Source: Gluconobacter sphaericus NBRC 12467 (GTDB lineage Bacteria; Pseudomonadota; Alphaproteobacteria; Acetobacterales; Acetobacteraceae). From it: DNA of 64,000 nt. The DNA is taken from positions 1 through 64,000 of the forward strand of contig NZ_BJMK01000005.1 of NCBI RefSeq assembly GCF_006539125.1. The letters are read 5' to 3'. Position numbers and translations under genes: made by a program. A model generated the notes under the pieces. That model saw nothing but the letters and a program-made list of their open reading frames with translations. It made no database searches and was not told where the DNA came from. Shown here in pieces: positions 53,499-62,433 of the stretch. Each line of letters starts with the position of its first letter. The first letter of the stretch is position 1.

Positions 53499-54434
53499 TT
53501 ATTCCGTCACGTCCCACAACCATGCCGCGCCACGCACGCCAGAGCTGTCACCATGCTTGTTCTTAACGATCGGCGTCGTGCAGACCGGCGTAATGACATG
53601 CTTGGCCAGAAGCGGCGGCACGCGCTCATACAGCGTATGAATATTGGAGACGCCACCACCCAGAACAATCACATCCGGATCAAGGAAGTTGATGACCATG
53701 GCACAGGCCCGGGCAAAACGCTCAGTGTAACGGCCTAAAGCCGCAATCGCCGCCTGATCACCATTGGCCGCAGCCTCTTCGATCCCGGCCGTATTACGGT
53801 TACCCGGCCCTTTCCAGTCCGCGGCAAGTGCCGGCCCCGAAAGGTAGCGCTCCATGCAGCCCTTGTTCCCACAGAAGCACTCGCGCGCCGGCGCATCTTC
53901 TTCCGTCGGCCAAGGCAGCGGCAGATGCCCCCATTCGCCAGCAATATGATGACGCCCTTCAAGAACGCGGCCGTTATTGACAATGCCCGCACCCATGCCG
54001 GTCCCGATGATGACACCAAACACCGTCAGCATACCCTTGGCCGCGCCATCGGCCGCTTCGGACAAAGCAAAGCAGTTCGCGTCATTTTCCGTCCGGACCG
54101 GGCGCGCCAGAGCGGATTCCAGATCATGACCGAAAGGCTGGTTGTTCAGCCAGGTCGCATTGGCGTTCTTGATCAGCCCGGTTTCCGGGGAGATCGATCC
54201 CGGAATGCCGATGCCCAGCGTAGACGTATGCTGCCCGGCCGACACACGGTGGCTCGGCACCGCACCCAGACGGCGGTCCACATCCGTCACCAGATCACGC
54301 ATAGCCAGAACGGCTTCATTATAGATACCGGGATTGGGAATGCGTTCGCGCAGGACGAGATCGCCCGAACGGTTCAGAACGGCAATTTCGATCTTCGTGC
54401 CACCAAGATCAATTCCAAGGCGATAATCAGCCAT
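53499..54434 (-). CDS. ROK-family fructokinase
   Basis: A 311-residue sugar kinase. ATP motif GIDLGGTKIE at residues 8-17, IGTGMGAGIV near 143, and the ROK zinc motif CFCGNKGCMERYLSG near 187. Length and motifs fit fructokinase/glucokinase of the ROK type; the substrate is inferred. It lies downstream of the Ehr-like operon after a 165-base gap. Confidence 0.85.
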   Translation of the reverse strand: MADYRLGIDLGGTKIEIAVLNRSGDLVLRERIPNPGIYNEAVLAMRDLVTDVDRRLGAVPSHRVSAGQHTSTLGIGIPGSISPETGLIKNANATWLNNQPFGHDLESALARPVRTENDANCFALSEAADGAAKGMLTVFGVIIGTGMGAGIVNNGRVLEGRHHIAGEWGHLPLPWPTEEDAPARECFCGNKGCMERYLSGPALAADWKGPGNRNTAGIEEAAANGDQAAIAALGRYTERFARACAMVINFLDPDVIVLGGGVSNIHTLYERVPPLLAKHVITPVCTTPIVKNKHGDSSGVRGAAWLWDVTE

Positions 54435-54599
54435 CTCTAGCCCTGTGCTCTATACGGTGACCTGAACGACAGGCGACCGAACCTCATGGGAAACGCATCC
54501 AGTGCGTCCGTCTGCTTTAACGCGAAACCGTGTCACGACAAGCCGTCCGAAGACAAAACTTCGTTGTTTCAGGCAATTTCCAGTTTCAGAATATCGCGA
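54435..54599. other. intergenic, nothing recognised
   Basis: 165 bases between the last gene of the hydrogenase-like operon and fructokinase. No terminator or clear promoter was found. Confidence 0.35.
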
Positions 54600-55085
54600 T
54601 CAGACCCGCGCCAGTTCCTCAAGCGCGTGCAGGATCTCCTGCGGCGCTGGTGGACAGCCCGGAATCGCACGCCGCACCGGCGTCAGGGCCTGCAAGCCTC
54701 CCAACGTCGCATAACCGGCCGGAAACGGCCCTCCATCGACTGCACAAGCCCCAACCGCAATCAGGCTCCGGCCCGGCGGCATAGCCCGCCACACCCGGTC
54801 TAACATTTCAGCACAGACCCGCGTCACCGCCCCGGTCAGCAGCAACCAGTCCGCATCCGCCGGATCGCTCACACAAACAAAACCCGCCTGCTCCAGCGCG
54901 AACGCACTGCCATTGAGGGACTCGACCTCCATGAAGCATCCCTCGCAGCCACCGGTCTCAAGAATATACAGCCCGATCGGACGCTCCCGCCGCGGAATTT
55001 CCCCGTTCACAGACGCCCGCCCACGCGTTGCATCCATGAAAGCGTAAAGCAGGCTCAGAGGCCCCGTCCGTTGTACAGCCTTCAC
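54600..55085 (-). CDS. NuoB/HyfI-like Fe-S subunit of the hydrogenase-related complex
   Basis: A 161-residue NuoB/HycG/HyfI-type small subunit. It keeps all four [4Fe-4S] ligands: C47 and C50 (ETGGCEGC), C114 (AVGACAVDGG) and C144 (AIPGCPPAP). GTG start whose codon overlaps the large-subunit stop (GTGA), with GGGGA upstream, so it is translationally coupled. It should be the cytoplasmic electron-carrying subunit that contacts the large subunit. Last gene of the six-gene set. Confidence 0.82.
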   Translation of the reverse strand: MKAVQRTGPLSLLYAFMDATRGRASVNGEIPRRERPIGLYILETGGCEGCFMEVESLNGSAFALEQAGFVCVSDPADADWLLLTGAVTRVCAEMLDRVWRAMPPGRSLIAVGACAVDGGPFPAGYATLGGLQALTPVRRAIPGCPPAPQEILHALEELARV

Positions 55086-56521
55086 AGCGCAATCCCCGCC
55101 GGTGAAATCCCGATCGAACCCAGAGCCGCCGGCACCCGGCTGATGGGATAACCCCGCAGCATCGCGCCCAGAACCGGCAGAAGCGATACACCCGGATCCC
55201 TCACATGCAGGCTCTCGATCCGCCCGTCTTTCAAACGCACCCAGTACCACACATCTCCGCGCGCGCCCTCGGCCACGCCAATGCCCTCATCCGTCCGGTC
55301 CGGCGCGGGCTCGTCGTCTTCCAGACCGATACTCCCCAGAATCCGCTCCAGCAGCTTGAGAGAGTCGCGGATTTCGGCAAGCCGCAGCCCTTCTCGCGCC
55401 CGAGCATCCCCCTGGCTCGATCCTGTCGCCCGCAATGCCTCCAGCCGCATCCCGGCCTCCCGCCGCCGCATGTCCATGCTGCGGCCACTCGCCCGCCCGC
55501 TCACGCCACCCACGGCAAAGCGTTCGGCCAGCCTCACATCCAGAACCGCAAATCCGTCCAGCCGCGATGCAAAAACCCGATGAAGCTCTTCCAGCGCTGC
55601 AAGACGCGGTTGCATTACCGCATGAACGGCCTGAGCCAGCGGCACGATCTCGAGCCCATCCCGAAACCCGTCACAAGTCACCATATCCATCAGACGTCGC
55701 GAAACACCCTGCTCCGCACAGGCCCGCGCGATGGCTTCCCGCGCATGATCGCAATGCGTCGCGAGCAACTCCGCATCCACACCCCGCGCCGTCCTAGCCA
55801 TGTCGAACAGATGGAGCGACATCCGCTCGATCTCCAGCAACACCATCCAGACATCCCGAATGCCGGGCCCCGGAACCAGCCCGCGCGCCTGCGCCACAGC
55901 CCGCGCGAAAGCCAGAGGATGCGCCACGAATCCACCCGCCGTCATCCGAGACACCAGCGGCATGGCCTCTTCCGGCGTCCGCCCCAGCAGGCGCGACACA
56001 ACTCCGCGATGCGCGCCTCCCGCACAAACCTCCACACTCCGGACTTTGCCCTTCCGAACCTCAAAGGACAGTTCCAGCGGTCCGCTCAGCCCCGTCTGCT
56101 CAGGACGCAATAGATGACTTCCCGCCAGCGGCCGCAATCCTCCTGCCGCTGGCCCCGGACGGGACGACAGCGGCCAAGTGGACGTCCAACCGCCTTCATC
56201 CAGCGCCGACGCTCCATTCCCATGGGCATCCATCGCTTCCACGCCATACAGATCATACGCCACGCGTTCGCCCCACTCGGCCCCGGCAAAACGCGAGGAC
56301 GGCGCAAGATAACGCCGCTCTTCCACTGCCGTGCTCGTCAGAAGCGGACGATCCCCCTCCAACAGCAGCACGTAGGCACGGGCATCATCCGCCCAGCAGG
56401 ATATTAATGGCAACGTCGCGCCCGGCGCCGACAGCATTGCGCTCCACTGTTCGGCATCAAGATGATAATGCGACAACGCAACCCGCTCGCCGCTGCGGAT
56501 GATCCGTCCCATCCCCATCAT
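55082..56521 (-). CDS. NuoCD/HyfG-like large subunit lacking the nickel ligands
   Basis: A 479-residue fused NuoC-NuoD-type protein. The N-terminal NuoC-like part ends AEWGERVAYDLYGVEAMD (81-98). GGAHRGVVSRLLGRTPEEAMPLV follows. Where group 4 hydrogenases read VERVCGICGFAH, this has VSRMTAGGFVAH, so the two cysteines are T194 and G197. At the C-terminus SLDPCYSC is replaced by SIGISPAG, so the cysteines are S473 and G476. No NiFe site can form. The fold appears kept. Overlaps its neighbours by 4 bases at both ends. Confidence 0.82.
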   Translation of the reverse strand: MMGMGRIIRSGERVALSHYHLDAEQWSAMLSAPGATLPLISCWADDARAYVLLLEGDRPLLTSTAVEERRYLAPSSRFAGAEWGERVAYDLYGVEAMDAHGNGASALDEGGWTSTWPLSSRPGPAAGGLRPLAGSHLLRPEQTGLSGPLELSFEVRKGKVRSVEVCAGGAHRGVVSRLLGRTPEEAMPLVSRMTAGGFVAHPLAFARAVAQARGLVPGPGIRDVWMVLLEIERMSLHLFDMARTARGVDAELLATHCDHAREAIARACAEQGVSRRLMDMVTCDGFRDGLEIVPLAQAVHAVMQPRLAALEELHRVFASRLDGFAVLDVRLAERFAVGGVSGRASGRSMDMRRREAGMRLEALRATGSSQGDARAREGLRLAEIRDSLKLLERILGSIGLEDDEPAPDRTDEGIGVAEGARGDVWYWVRLKDGRIESLHVRDPGVSLLPVLGAMLRGYPISRVPAALGSIGISPAGIAL

Positions 56522-57606
56522 GGCCGCCACCCCGTCACCGGATGCCAGGCCAAAAACAGCGGACCACACAGCCCCCCCAGAAGCAAAACTGCCTGCATTA
56601 CGACCACCATGCCCCGCTCTCCCCGAGCAAACGCTGGCAGAAGCGTCCTGTGCCTCACAGACCACAAAGCAGGCAGCAGACACACCATCAGCAGAACCAG
56701 CTGCCCGGTTTCAAGCGACCGCCCGATCCCGACAAGCGCACAAAACACCGGCCAAGGCGCAGCCCCGGCCGCAATTCCATCCTCGCCCTCTGCACCGCGC
56801 AGGTCCAGAACCGCAAGCCCAAGCGCCGCAAGCAGCAGCAGGATCAGCGCCGTGCCTTCCGCAGTCGCAGCCGCCAGAGCCCCGAAGGCAGACAGCATCG
56901 GCAGGGACATATTCCGGCCTGAGGAGCGTGACGAGACGAGCATGATGATCGTCCCGAACCCCGCGATCAGCATCAGCAGATGAACCAGCGGATACGCACT
57001 CAGCCGGAACATCAGCATGAGTGCCGAAAACCGCAGCCCCGTATCCAGAAGCGCTGCCTCAGGCGCCGAAGTCGGCGAGGGCCCAAGCCCTGCCAACATG
57101 CACAGCCCCACTGTCAGCAGCACCGCACCAAGCGACGACTGTTGCATCGGCAGAAGCGAAGCCCCCAGAAGCCCCAGCACCACACCGCCCAGCCGGCTGC
57201 GCGCCATATCCCAGACAACAAGCGCCTTGCGAGGCCCACGCCCCTCACGCCAGGCCAGCAGAACCGTTCCCGCACCACACAGAACCGTCACGGCAAAAGC
57301 GGAGTGAATGTTGAGTGCCAGAAGCGCACAGCCAGTCACCAGAAACGGCAGGATGCGCCCGGTCCGGTCCTGAGCCTGCGGCAGAAGCAGCGGAATTGCC
57401 GTCACGATACAGGAACACGCTGCTGCCAGCGCATCCGTGCCCGGCATGAGCCAGACAGCCAGCGGCGTAATGACGAGCCCGGCCACAGCGAAAGTCAGAC
57501 TACTGGCAGGCTGGCGGTTTTCTGGCGTCAGAAGAAGCAGCAATGCCGCCAGAAGCGGCCAGACCGTTACGGCAAACAGGGTTCCAACAGGAGCAAGCGG
57601 ATGCAT
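56518..57606 (-). CDS. HyfF/NuoN-like antiporter-type subunit lacking the channel lysine
   Basis: A 362-residue very hydrophobic protein with about ten helices, shorter than the 450-500 of HyfF/NuoN. The region GLCMLAGLGPSPTSAPEA (168-183) aligns by eye to the TM7 block of antiporter subunits (K-A-G-L-x-P-L-H-x-W-L-P-E-A), with L171 where the pump lysine belongs. The TM5 glutamate position also has a non-polar residue. ATG at 57606 shares one base with the preceding stop (TGATG). Confidence 0.68.
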   Translation of the reverse strand: MHPLAPVGTLFAVTVWPLLAALLLLLTPENRQPASSLTFAVAGLVITPLAVWLMPGTDALAAACSCIVTAIPLLLPQAQDRTGRILPFLVTGCALLALNIHSAFAVTVLCGAGTVLLAWREGRGPRKALVVWDMARSRLGGVVLGLLGASLLPMQQSSLGAVLLTVGLCMLAGLGPSPTSAPEAALLDTGLRFSALMLMFRLSAYPLVHLLMLIAGFGTIIMLVSSRSSGRNMSLPMLSAFGALAAATAEGTALILLLLAALGLAVLDLRGAEGEDGIAAGAAPWPVFCALVGIGRSLETGQLVLLMVCLLPALWSVRHRTLLPAFARGERGMVVVMQAVLLLGGLCGPLFLAWHPVTGWRP

Positions 57607-58127
57607 CAGACGTCCTCCACCCTGCGCCACGCCAAACGCGGCAGAAGCGTCACACCGAGCGCCGCCAAAACACCCCACAGGCTCAGCGCCGCTGCAAAAA
57701 GCGGCCATGAATGAAGCACGCAGGCCACGACGACCAGCCCGTCCGCAGCCCGTAAAAGTCCCGTGAACTGAACCAGCGGCGCCCCCCATGCCGCACCGCA
57801 AAGACCGGCCAGAACCGCTCCAGCCCCCAGAACAGGCGCAAGTCCCAGACCCGCACCCGATAGTCCGAGCGCGAGCAGCAACACAAGCGTCCCGACAACC
57901 GGCAGAACAGCCGCCCGATCCGGCGCTTCCGGCGCAAAGCGCCGCAGCCAGACCCAGGCAAGAAAATTCAGCCCGACCAGGGCCGCAGACGTCAGAAGCG
58001 CCATCACCCCCGAACAAACCGTCGCCCCCGCAAAGGCACAGACCGCCCCATAGAGCGGCAACCCCCGCCCGTCCTTGCCCAGACCCGCCAGCGCCAGAAG
58101 CAGCAGTAATCCAAACCCCACGATCAT
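57606..58127 (-). CDS. HyfE-like membrane subunit
   Basis: A 173-residue protein with about five transmembrane helices and a short polar tail (LPRLAWRRVEDV). Fits the size and place of HyfE, which carries NuoK-like helices, but no diagnostic glutamates are obvious. Starts with an ATGA overlap with the NuoH-like gene stop. Confidence 0.6.
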   Translation of the reverse strand: MIVGFGLLLLLALAGLGKDGRGLPLYGAVCAFAGATVCSGVMALLTSAALVGLNFLAWVWLRRFAPEAPDRAAVLPVVGTLVLLLALGLSGAGLGLAPVLGAGAVLAGLCGAAWGAPLVQFTGLLRAADGLVVVACVLHSWPLFAAALSLWGVLAALGVTLLPRLAWRRVEDV

Positions 58128-58993
58128 GTGCCAAACCTCCCCGCCAGAGCCAGAAGGAGCGCCACACCCGCAAACAACGCCGTCAGCCGCGCACTCCGCT
58201 CCTGCGCCATCAGACGCAGCCCGACCGCCACAGCAACCGTCAGCGCCAACCTTCCCCCCAATGCCAGAAACCCGAGCCACCAGCCCTGCACACCGCCCTG
58301 CGCAAGTCCGACACTCACCGGCAACGCCAGATCCGCCAGCAGCAGCAGCCAGCCACAATTCAGCACATCGGCAATACTGCGCGTGGCCTCACGTTCATGA
58401 CGATCCTGAAGGCCGGACAGCATCTGCGTCACATCATCCGAGCGCAAAGGCGGACATGCAATTCCAAGCGCCAGCGCACAGGCTGCAAGCGCACCCTCCA
58501 GGCCCGGCTCAGGCTCGATATGCAGCATCGCGCACAGGCCCGACAAACCGTCCGTCCCCGGTGCGGCCAGAGCAATGAGGGCCTCGGTCAGACACAGGAG
58601 CAGAACTGCAGGCACCAGACGGCCCCCTTCACCCTGCACCAGGCCCGGCCCCAGGAATCCGCGCCCCAGCAGCACGACCAGCCCGACAACAAGCGGATCA
58701 GCCAGCGACGACAACGCCGAGCCCGTTGTAACTGTCGGCAGACACACAAGCGTCAACACACCCGCCGTCAACGCCATCGCCGGACGTCCGCCTAGTGGAG
58801 CCTGAAACAGCGCTCTCCAGACACGCGCCGCCTGTAACAGACGGAACCGCACGCTCCCGACTGACCGTCCCGCCAGCCAGAGCGGCAGGCTGTCCAAACA
58901 CCAGCCCATCACCGGCGCCAGAACGAGAAGCAGCCCCACTTGAAACAGCGCTTCCAACACGGACAGCAGGATCAGTCCGATCTCATGCCCCAT
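58124..58993 (-). CDS. NuoH/HyfC-like membrane subunit
   Basis: A 289-residue protein with about eight helices. CLPTVTTGSALSSLADPLVVGLVVLLGR (about 97-124) and the later stretch around MLHIEPEPGLEGALAACALALG resemble HycD/HyfC. The arginine/glutamate-rich quinone-cavity loops of NuoH are largely lost. Length is a little under HyfC (about 310). One-base overlap with the upstream gene. Confidence 0.62.
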   Translation of the reverse strand: MGHEIGLILLSVLEALFQVGLLLVLAPVMGWCLDSLPLWLAGRSVGSVRFRLLQAARVWRALFQAPLGGRPAMALTAGVLTLVCLPTVTTGSALSSLADPLVVGLVVLLGRGFLGPGLVQGEGGRLVPAVLLLCLTEALIALAAPGTDGLSGLCAMLHIEPEPGLEGALAACALALGIACPPLRSDDVTQMLSGLQDRHEREATRSIADVLNCGWLLLLADLALPVSVGLAQGGVQGWWLGFLALGGRLALTVAVAVGLRLMAQERSARLTALFAGVALLLALAGRFGT

Positions 58994-60345
58994 CACGCCA
59001 TCACTCCCAGTACCGCCAGAACGAGACCAAGAAGCACAAGCCAAAGCCCCACCGCGCCCTGACGCAAATCGGGAAGAACAGGAGCCTTTACGTTTCGAAG
59101 CACTCTGAGCCGGCGCCGCCCTGCCACGATGACGCTACGCATTTTCCACCCCAGGGAGGGTGCTTCCTCAAACAGACCGTCCCCGACCGAAAGCAGATTT
59201 CCCAGCGCAGGAAGAAGCGTGGAGGCCGCCTGCACAATCCCTCCGACAACCCGCCAGGGACGCACCAGAACACACCACAGAATAGCCCCTGTAAGCACGA
59301 AAGCTGGCAACCGCAGAGAGGCGCCATCCCCACCGCCCATGCGCCAGACAGGCCAGACCCACTCTCCACTTATGAAATGCAGAACCGGACTCGCCATCCC
59401 AAACACCAACGCAGGCAACAGCAGACTTGCCGCCCCTATGAAGAGAACAGAGGTGCCCGGAACAGTCCCCTGCCACGCCCGCAAAACCCGTCCCACAATG
59501 AGAATATCCGAGAGAGACAGCAGCCCCAGCAGCAGGGCAACTACGACACCCAGCACGCTCCAGCCCTCGACCCCTGCCGCCATACCGAGCGCGGCATGAA
59601 TCCCAAGCCATAGGACAACGAGTCCGGGCAAAGGTGGAAACGGCAGCCGTAACACCGACAACGCCGGAAACACGCGTCCCAGTACGGCCGTCAAAACCAG
59701 CAGTGACAGATCAAGAAGTGTGGCTTCCAGCGCAATCCGGGCACAAACCGCCAGACCTTCCGCCTGCGCTGCCACGACCAGAACCATCAGCAGAACAGGC
59801 CGCAAAAGCCCCAGATCTCCCGGACGACAGGCCCCAAGGACAGACCGGCCCAGCAATGCGATCACAGCCGCCCCAAGCCCTGCGACGAGCTCAGCCGGAA
59901 CCGACACAGGCGCATGCCAGACCAGCGATACGCCCAGAATGCCCATCACGGCGGGAAATGCCCCGCCTTCCTTCTCCTCGTCAGGCTGGCGCACCAGCGC
60001 AGACCAGAACAGGACTGGCAACACTGCCAGCACCAAGAATGTCTGGGCCGGAAACAGCACAGAAAGCAGCAGAGCCGGAACACTCCACACTGCCGGACAG
60101 GCCTCCCGGTCCTGAGCCGCAATCACGCCCAGCGCGACAGCCTGAACGGCTGGCGACAGGCCCAGAACCGTAGCCAGCGCCGCCACACAGAGAACCGCGG
60201 CTCTCCCTGCACGCCCCGGCTGTATCGCCTGCACACAGGCAGGAACGACCAGAAACGCCAGGCAGAGAGAAACCGGATCAACATGAAAAAGGGAGTCGAA
60301 AATATGCAGGGCGCGGTCCGAACAAGAAGTGAAAACGGACCGCAA
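58993..60345 (-). CDS. HyfB/NuoL-like membrane subunit, short and divergent
   Basis: A 450-residue integral membrane protein, start TTG at 60345, 12 bases after the aldo/keto reductase stop. It begins FDSLFHVDPVSLCLAFL, like the NuoL/HyfB start. About twelve helices. HyfB is usually near 670 residues; the C-terminal arm is missing and the canonical channel lysines are not recognised. Ends with a soluble-charged stretch and one helix. Confidence 0.6.
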   Translation of the reverse strand: MRSVFTSCSDRALHIFDSLFHVDPVSLCLAFLVVPACVQAIQPGRAGRAAVLCVAALATVLGLSPAVQAVALGVIAAQDREACPAVWSVPALLLSVLFPAQTFLVLAVLPVLFWSALVRQPDEEKEGGAFPAVMGILGVSLVWHAPVSVPAELVAGLGAAVIALLGRSVLGACRPGDLGLLRPVLLMVLVVAAQAEGLAVCARIALEATLLDLSLLVLTAVLGRVFPALSVLRLPFPPLPGLVVLWLGIHAALGMAAGVEGWSVLGVVVALLLGLLSLSDILIVGRVLRAWQGTVPGTSVLFIGAASLLLPALVFGMASPVLHFISGEWVWPVWRMGGGDGASLRLPAFVLTGAILWCVLVRPWRVVGGIVQAASTLLPALGNLLSVGDGLFEEAPSLGWKMRSVIVAGRRRLRVLRNVKAPVLPDLRQGAVGLWLVLLGLVLAVLGVMA

Positions 60346-60357
60346 TCATCACGACCG

Positions 60358-61203
60358 TCAGATCATGGCGAGAGATACCTTGCGTTTCGGCGGAGGGAAA
60401 GCACTGTCCAGCGTTTTGAGATCCGCATCCGTCAGACTGATCTCCAGACTGGCCAGATTTCCGGCAACATGCTTCGGCGATCCGGCCTTCGGAATGGCCA
60501 TCACATTCGGCCGGCGCAGCACCCAGGCCAGCGCAATCTGCGCCGGATCAGCAGGCCCCAGGGACGTCTCATGGCGCGACGCCACATCCTTCAGTGCCGG
60601 ATGCTCCAGCAGCGCTCCGCCCTGCCCGAGCGGCGAATATGCCATCGTGACCGTATCGGTACTCAAATCATGATCCAGAAGATCGAACTCTGTCCCGCGA
60701 TGCTCAAGATTATACAACACCTGATTGACCAGACAGTTTCCCGACAGGCTCTCAACTTCCTCCATGTCATCGACATCAAAGTTCGAAACACCCCAGCCCC
60801 GGATCAACCCGTCATCCTTCAGGTCTTCGAACGCGCGGATCGTCTCCTCAAGCGGCGTGCCCCCGCGCCAGTGCAACAAGTACAGATCCAGCCAGTCCGT
60901 ATCGAGATGCTTCAGTGAACGCCGGCAGGCCTTGCGCACACCATCATACGACGCATTGGACGGCACCACCTTACTGACGAGGTAAACGTCATCGCGCACA
61001 TCCGAGATGGCCTCGCCCACAAGCTTTTCTGAACGACCATTGCCGTACATCTCGGCCGTATCAATAACCCGCAAACCAGCCTCAAGCCCCTTGCGCAGGC
61101 TCTCAACCTCATGCGTATGCCGGGCCGCACTGTCGCCGACATTCCAGGTCCCCATTCCAAGCGCGGGAACTGTGACACCGTTCCTGAGCGTGACTGTTTT
61201 CAT
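60358..61203 (-). CDS. aldo/keto reductase
   Basis: A 281-residue NADPH-dependent oxidoreductase. The tetrad is D and Y in DTAEMYGNGRSEKLVGEAI (about 48-66), K in SKVVP and H in LYLLHWRG. The C-terminal NADPH-binding end has VMAIPKAGSPKHV. AGGAAA lies upstream of the ATG. It begins the part of the run that leads directly into the hydrogenase-like genes (12-base gap). Acetic acid bacteria use such reductases on ketogluconates and other sugars; the substrate is unknown. Confidence 0.88.
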   Translation of the reverse strand: MKTVTLRNGVTVPALGMGTWNVGDSAARHTHEVESLRKGLEAGLRVIDTAEMYGNGRSEKLVGEAISDVRDDVYLVSKVVPSNASYDGVRKACRRSLKHLDTDWLDLYLLHWRGGTPLEETIRAFEDLKDDGLIRGWGVSNFDVDDMEEVESLSGNCLVNQVLYNLEHRGTEFDLLDHDLSTDTVTMAYSPLGQGGALLEHPALKDVASRHETSLGPADPAQIALAWVLRRPNVMAIPKAGSPKHVAGNLASLEISLTDADLKTLDSAFPPPKRKVSLAMI

Positions 61204-61224
61204 GATTATTTCCTGTCTGTGTCT

Positions 61225-62349
61225 TCAGACAACGATAGGATCAGCCGGCTGTTCCCTCGAAACTTCAGTCTGCGCCCCCATATCCGTCTTCGGCGCTACA
61301 CCATTTTGCGCCAGAAGACCCCGCAGTTTCCGCACGATCGGGAAGACCTCGACGTTATGATCACCGCCGAGTTCGCACCAGGCGTTCTGCTCCAGTTCCA
61401 TGATTTCGCGGTCTTCTTCAAAGATCCGGTGCGTGAAGATACCCAGCGCAGGCCAGATTATGTCGATCAGGAACGGCGTTTTAGGCCGCAGCACCGACAG
61501 TAGGCCGAAACACTGCGTACTCATGCCATCCGCCGTATTCGGCACATAAACGCTGAACAATTCCATGATCAGGTCGCCATCCTTGTCATGGATTTTCAGG
61601 CTCTGATACGGATAGGCCGTGCGGATACTGACGATTTCCTCGACCGGCTGCTCCCGGTTCGGATCATCATGATGCTTACCAAAAATCAGACGTTCCGCCA
61701 GTGGCTGCTGATTTCCACTGCGCGCAAAGCTGTAGCGTGCCTCGATGAAGCCCTCACCGGCATCCTGCCCCAGAAAACGTGCCCTGATCTGCCCCATCTG
61801 ACGGCGGTGCAGGAACTGATGGTTCATGTCCATCAGGTTCTCATGCATGAACGTGTAATGGCACTTCACGACAGGGCTGAAGCGCCGTGTTTTGAAGGCC
61901 GGATTGTCCACCTGAGCCAGAGACGGCAACGGCACGCTCTCCGCCTTTTTTGCATCGCCCGGAAAAATGAAGATCATCCCACCGGCCTCACGACAGGGAT
62001 ACGTCTTCACGCCATTCGGCAATTTGCCTTTACCCAGATACGGCACATCAATGCACCGCCCGGACCGGCCATAAGCCCAGCCGTGATAGCAGCACTGGAC
62101 CACCTCACCGCTAACCTTCCCCAAACTGAGCGGAACCTGCCGGTGCGCACAGCGGTCCTCGAGCGCGAAGACACGTCCTTCTTCGGGCCGCACCAATGCA
62201 ACAGGAAAGCGCCCGAACCGTCGTCCGATCGTCTTGCCGCGCTTGAGATCCTTTGACCAAGCCAGAGGATACCAGAAGTCGGGATTAATATCGACGCGAC
62301 GAAGATCAGTCTTCAAAGGCGCAGGGGAAGAATTCGCGGGCTCTGTCAC
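61225..62349 (-). CDS. Rieske-type ring-hydroxylating oxygenase
   Basis: A 374-residue Rieske non-heme iron oxygenase alpha-like subunit. The 2Fe-2S cluster uses C67-x-H69 (CAH) and C86-x2-H89 (CCYH). The mononuclear iron site is in MHENLMDMNHQFLHRRQMG: N171, D174, H177 and H181. GTG start with AGAGG upstream. It is 21 bases before the aldo/keto reductase. No reductase or ferredoxin partner follows, so the electron donor is unknown. Confidence 0.83.
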   Translation of the reverse strand: MTEPANSSPAPLKTDLRRVDINPDFWYPLAWSKDLKRGKTIGRRFGRFPVALVRPEEGRVFALEDRCAHRQVPLSLGKVSGEVVQCCYHGWAYGRSGRCIDVPYLGKGKLPNGVKTYPCREAGGMIFIFPGDAKKAESVPLPSLAQVDNPAFKTRRFSPVVKCHYTFMHENLMDMNHQFLHRRQMGQIRARFLGQDAGEGFIEARYSFARSGNQQPLAERLIFGKHHDDPNREQPVEEIVSIRTAYPYQSLKIHDKDGDLIMELFSVYVPNTADGMSTQCFGLLSVLRPKTPFLIDIIWPALGIFTHRIFEEDREIMELEQNAWCELGGDHNVEVFPIVRKLRGLLAQNGVAPKTDMGAQTEVSREQPADPIVV

Positions 62350-62433
62350 AGTCAGGTATCCTCTCCAGTGGAATGAACAGCACCCCGGTTACGGAGCGTC
62401 TTCCATCAAGGGAAACGGATACAATTTGAAACC

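Noticed and set aside
54600-60345. Functional hydrogenase-4 or formate hydrogenlyase
   Set aside because: All four nickel-binding cysteines are replaced, there is no ferredoxin subunit, and no maturation or formate dehydrogenase genes are seen.
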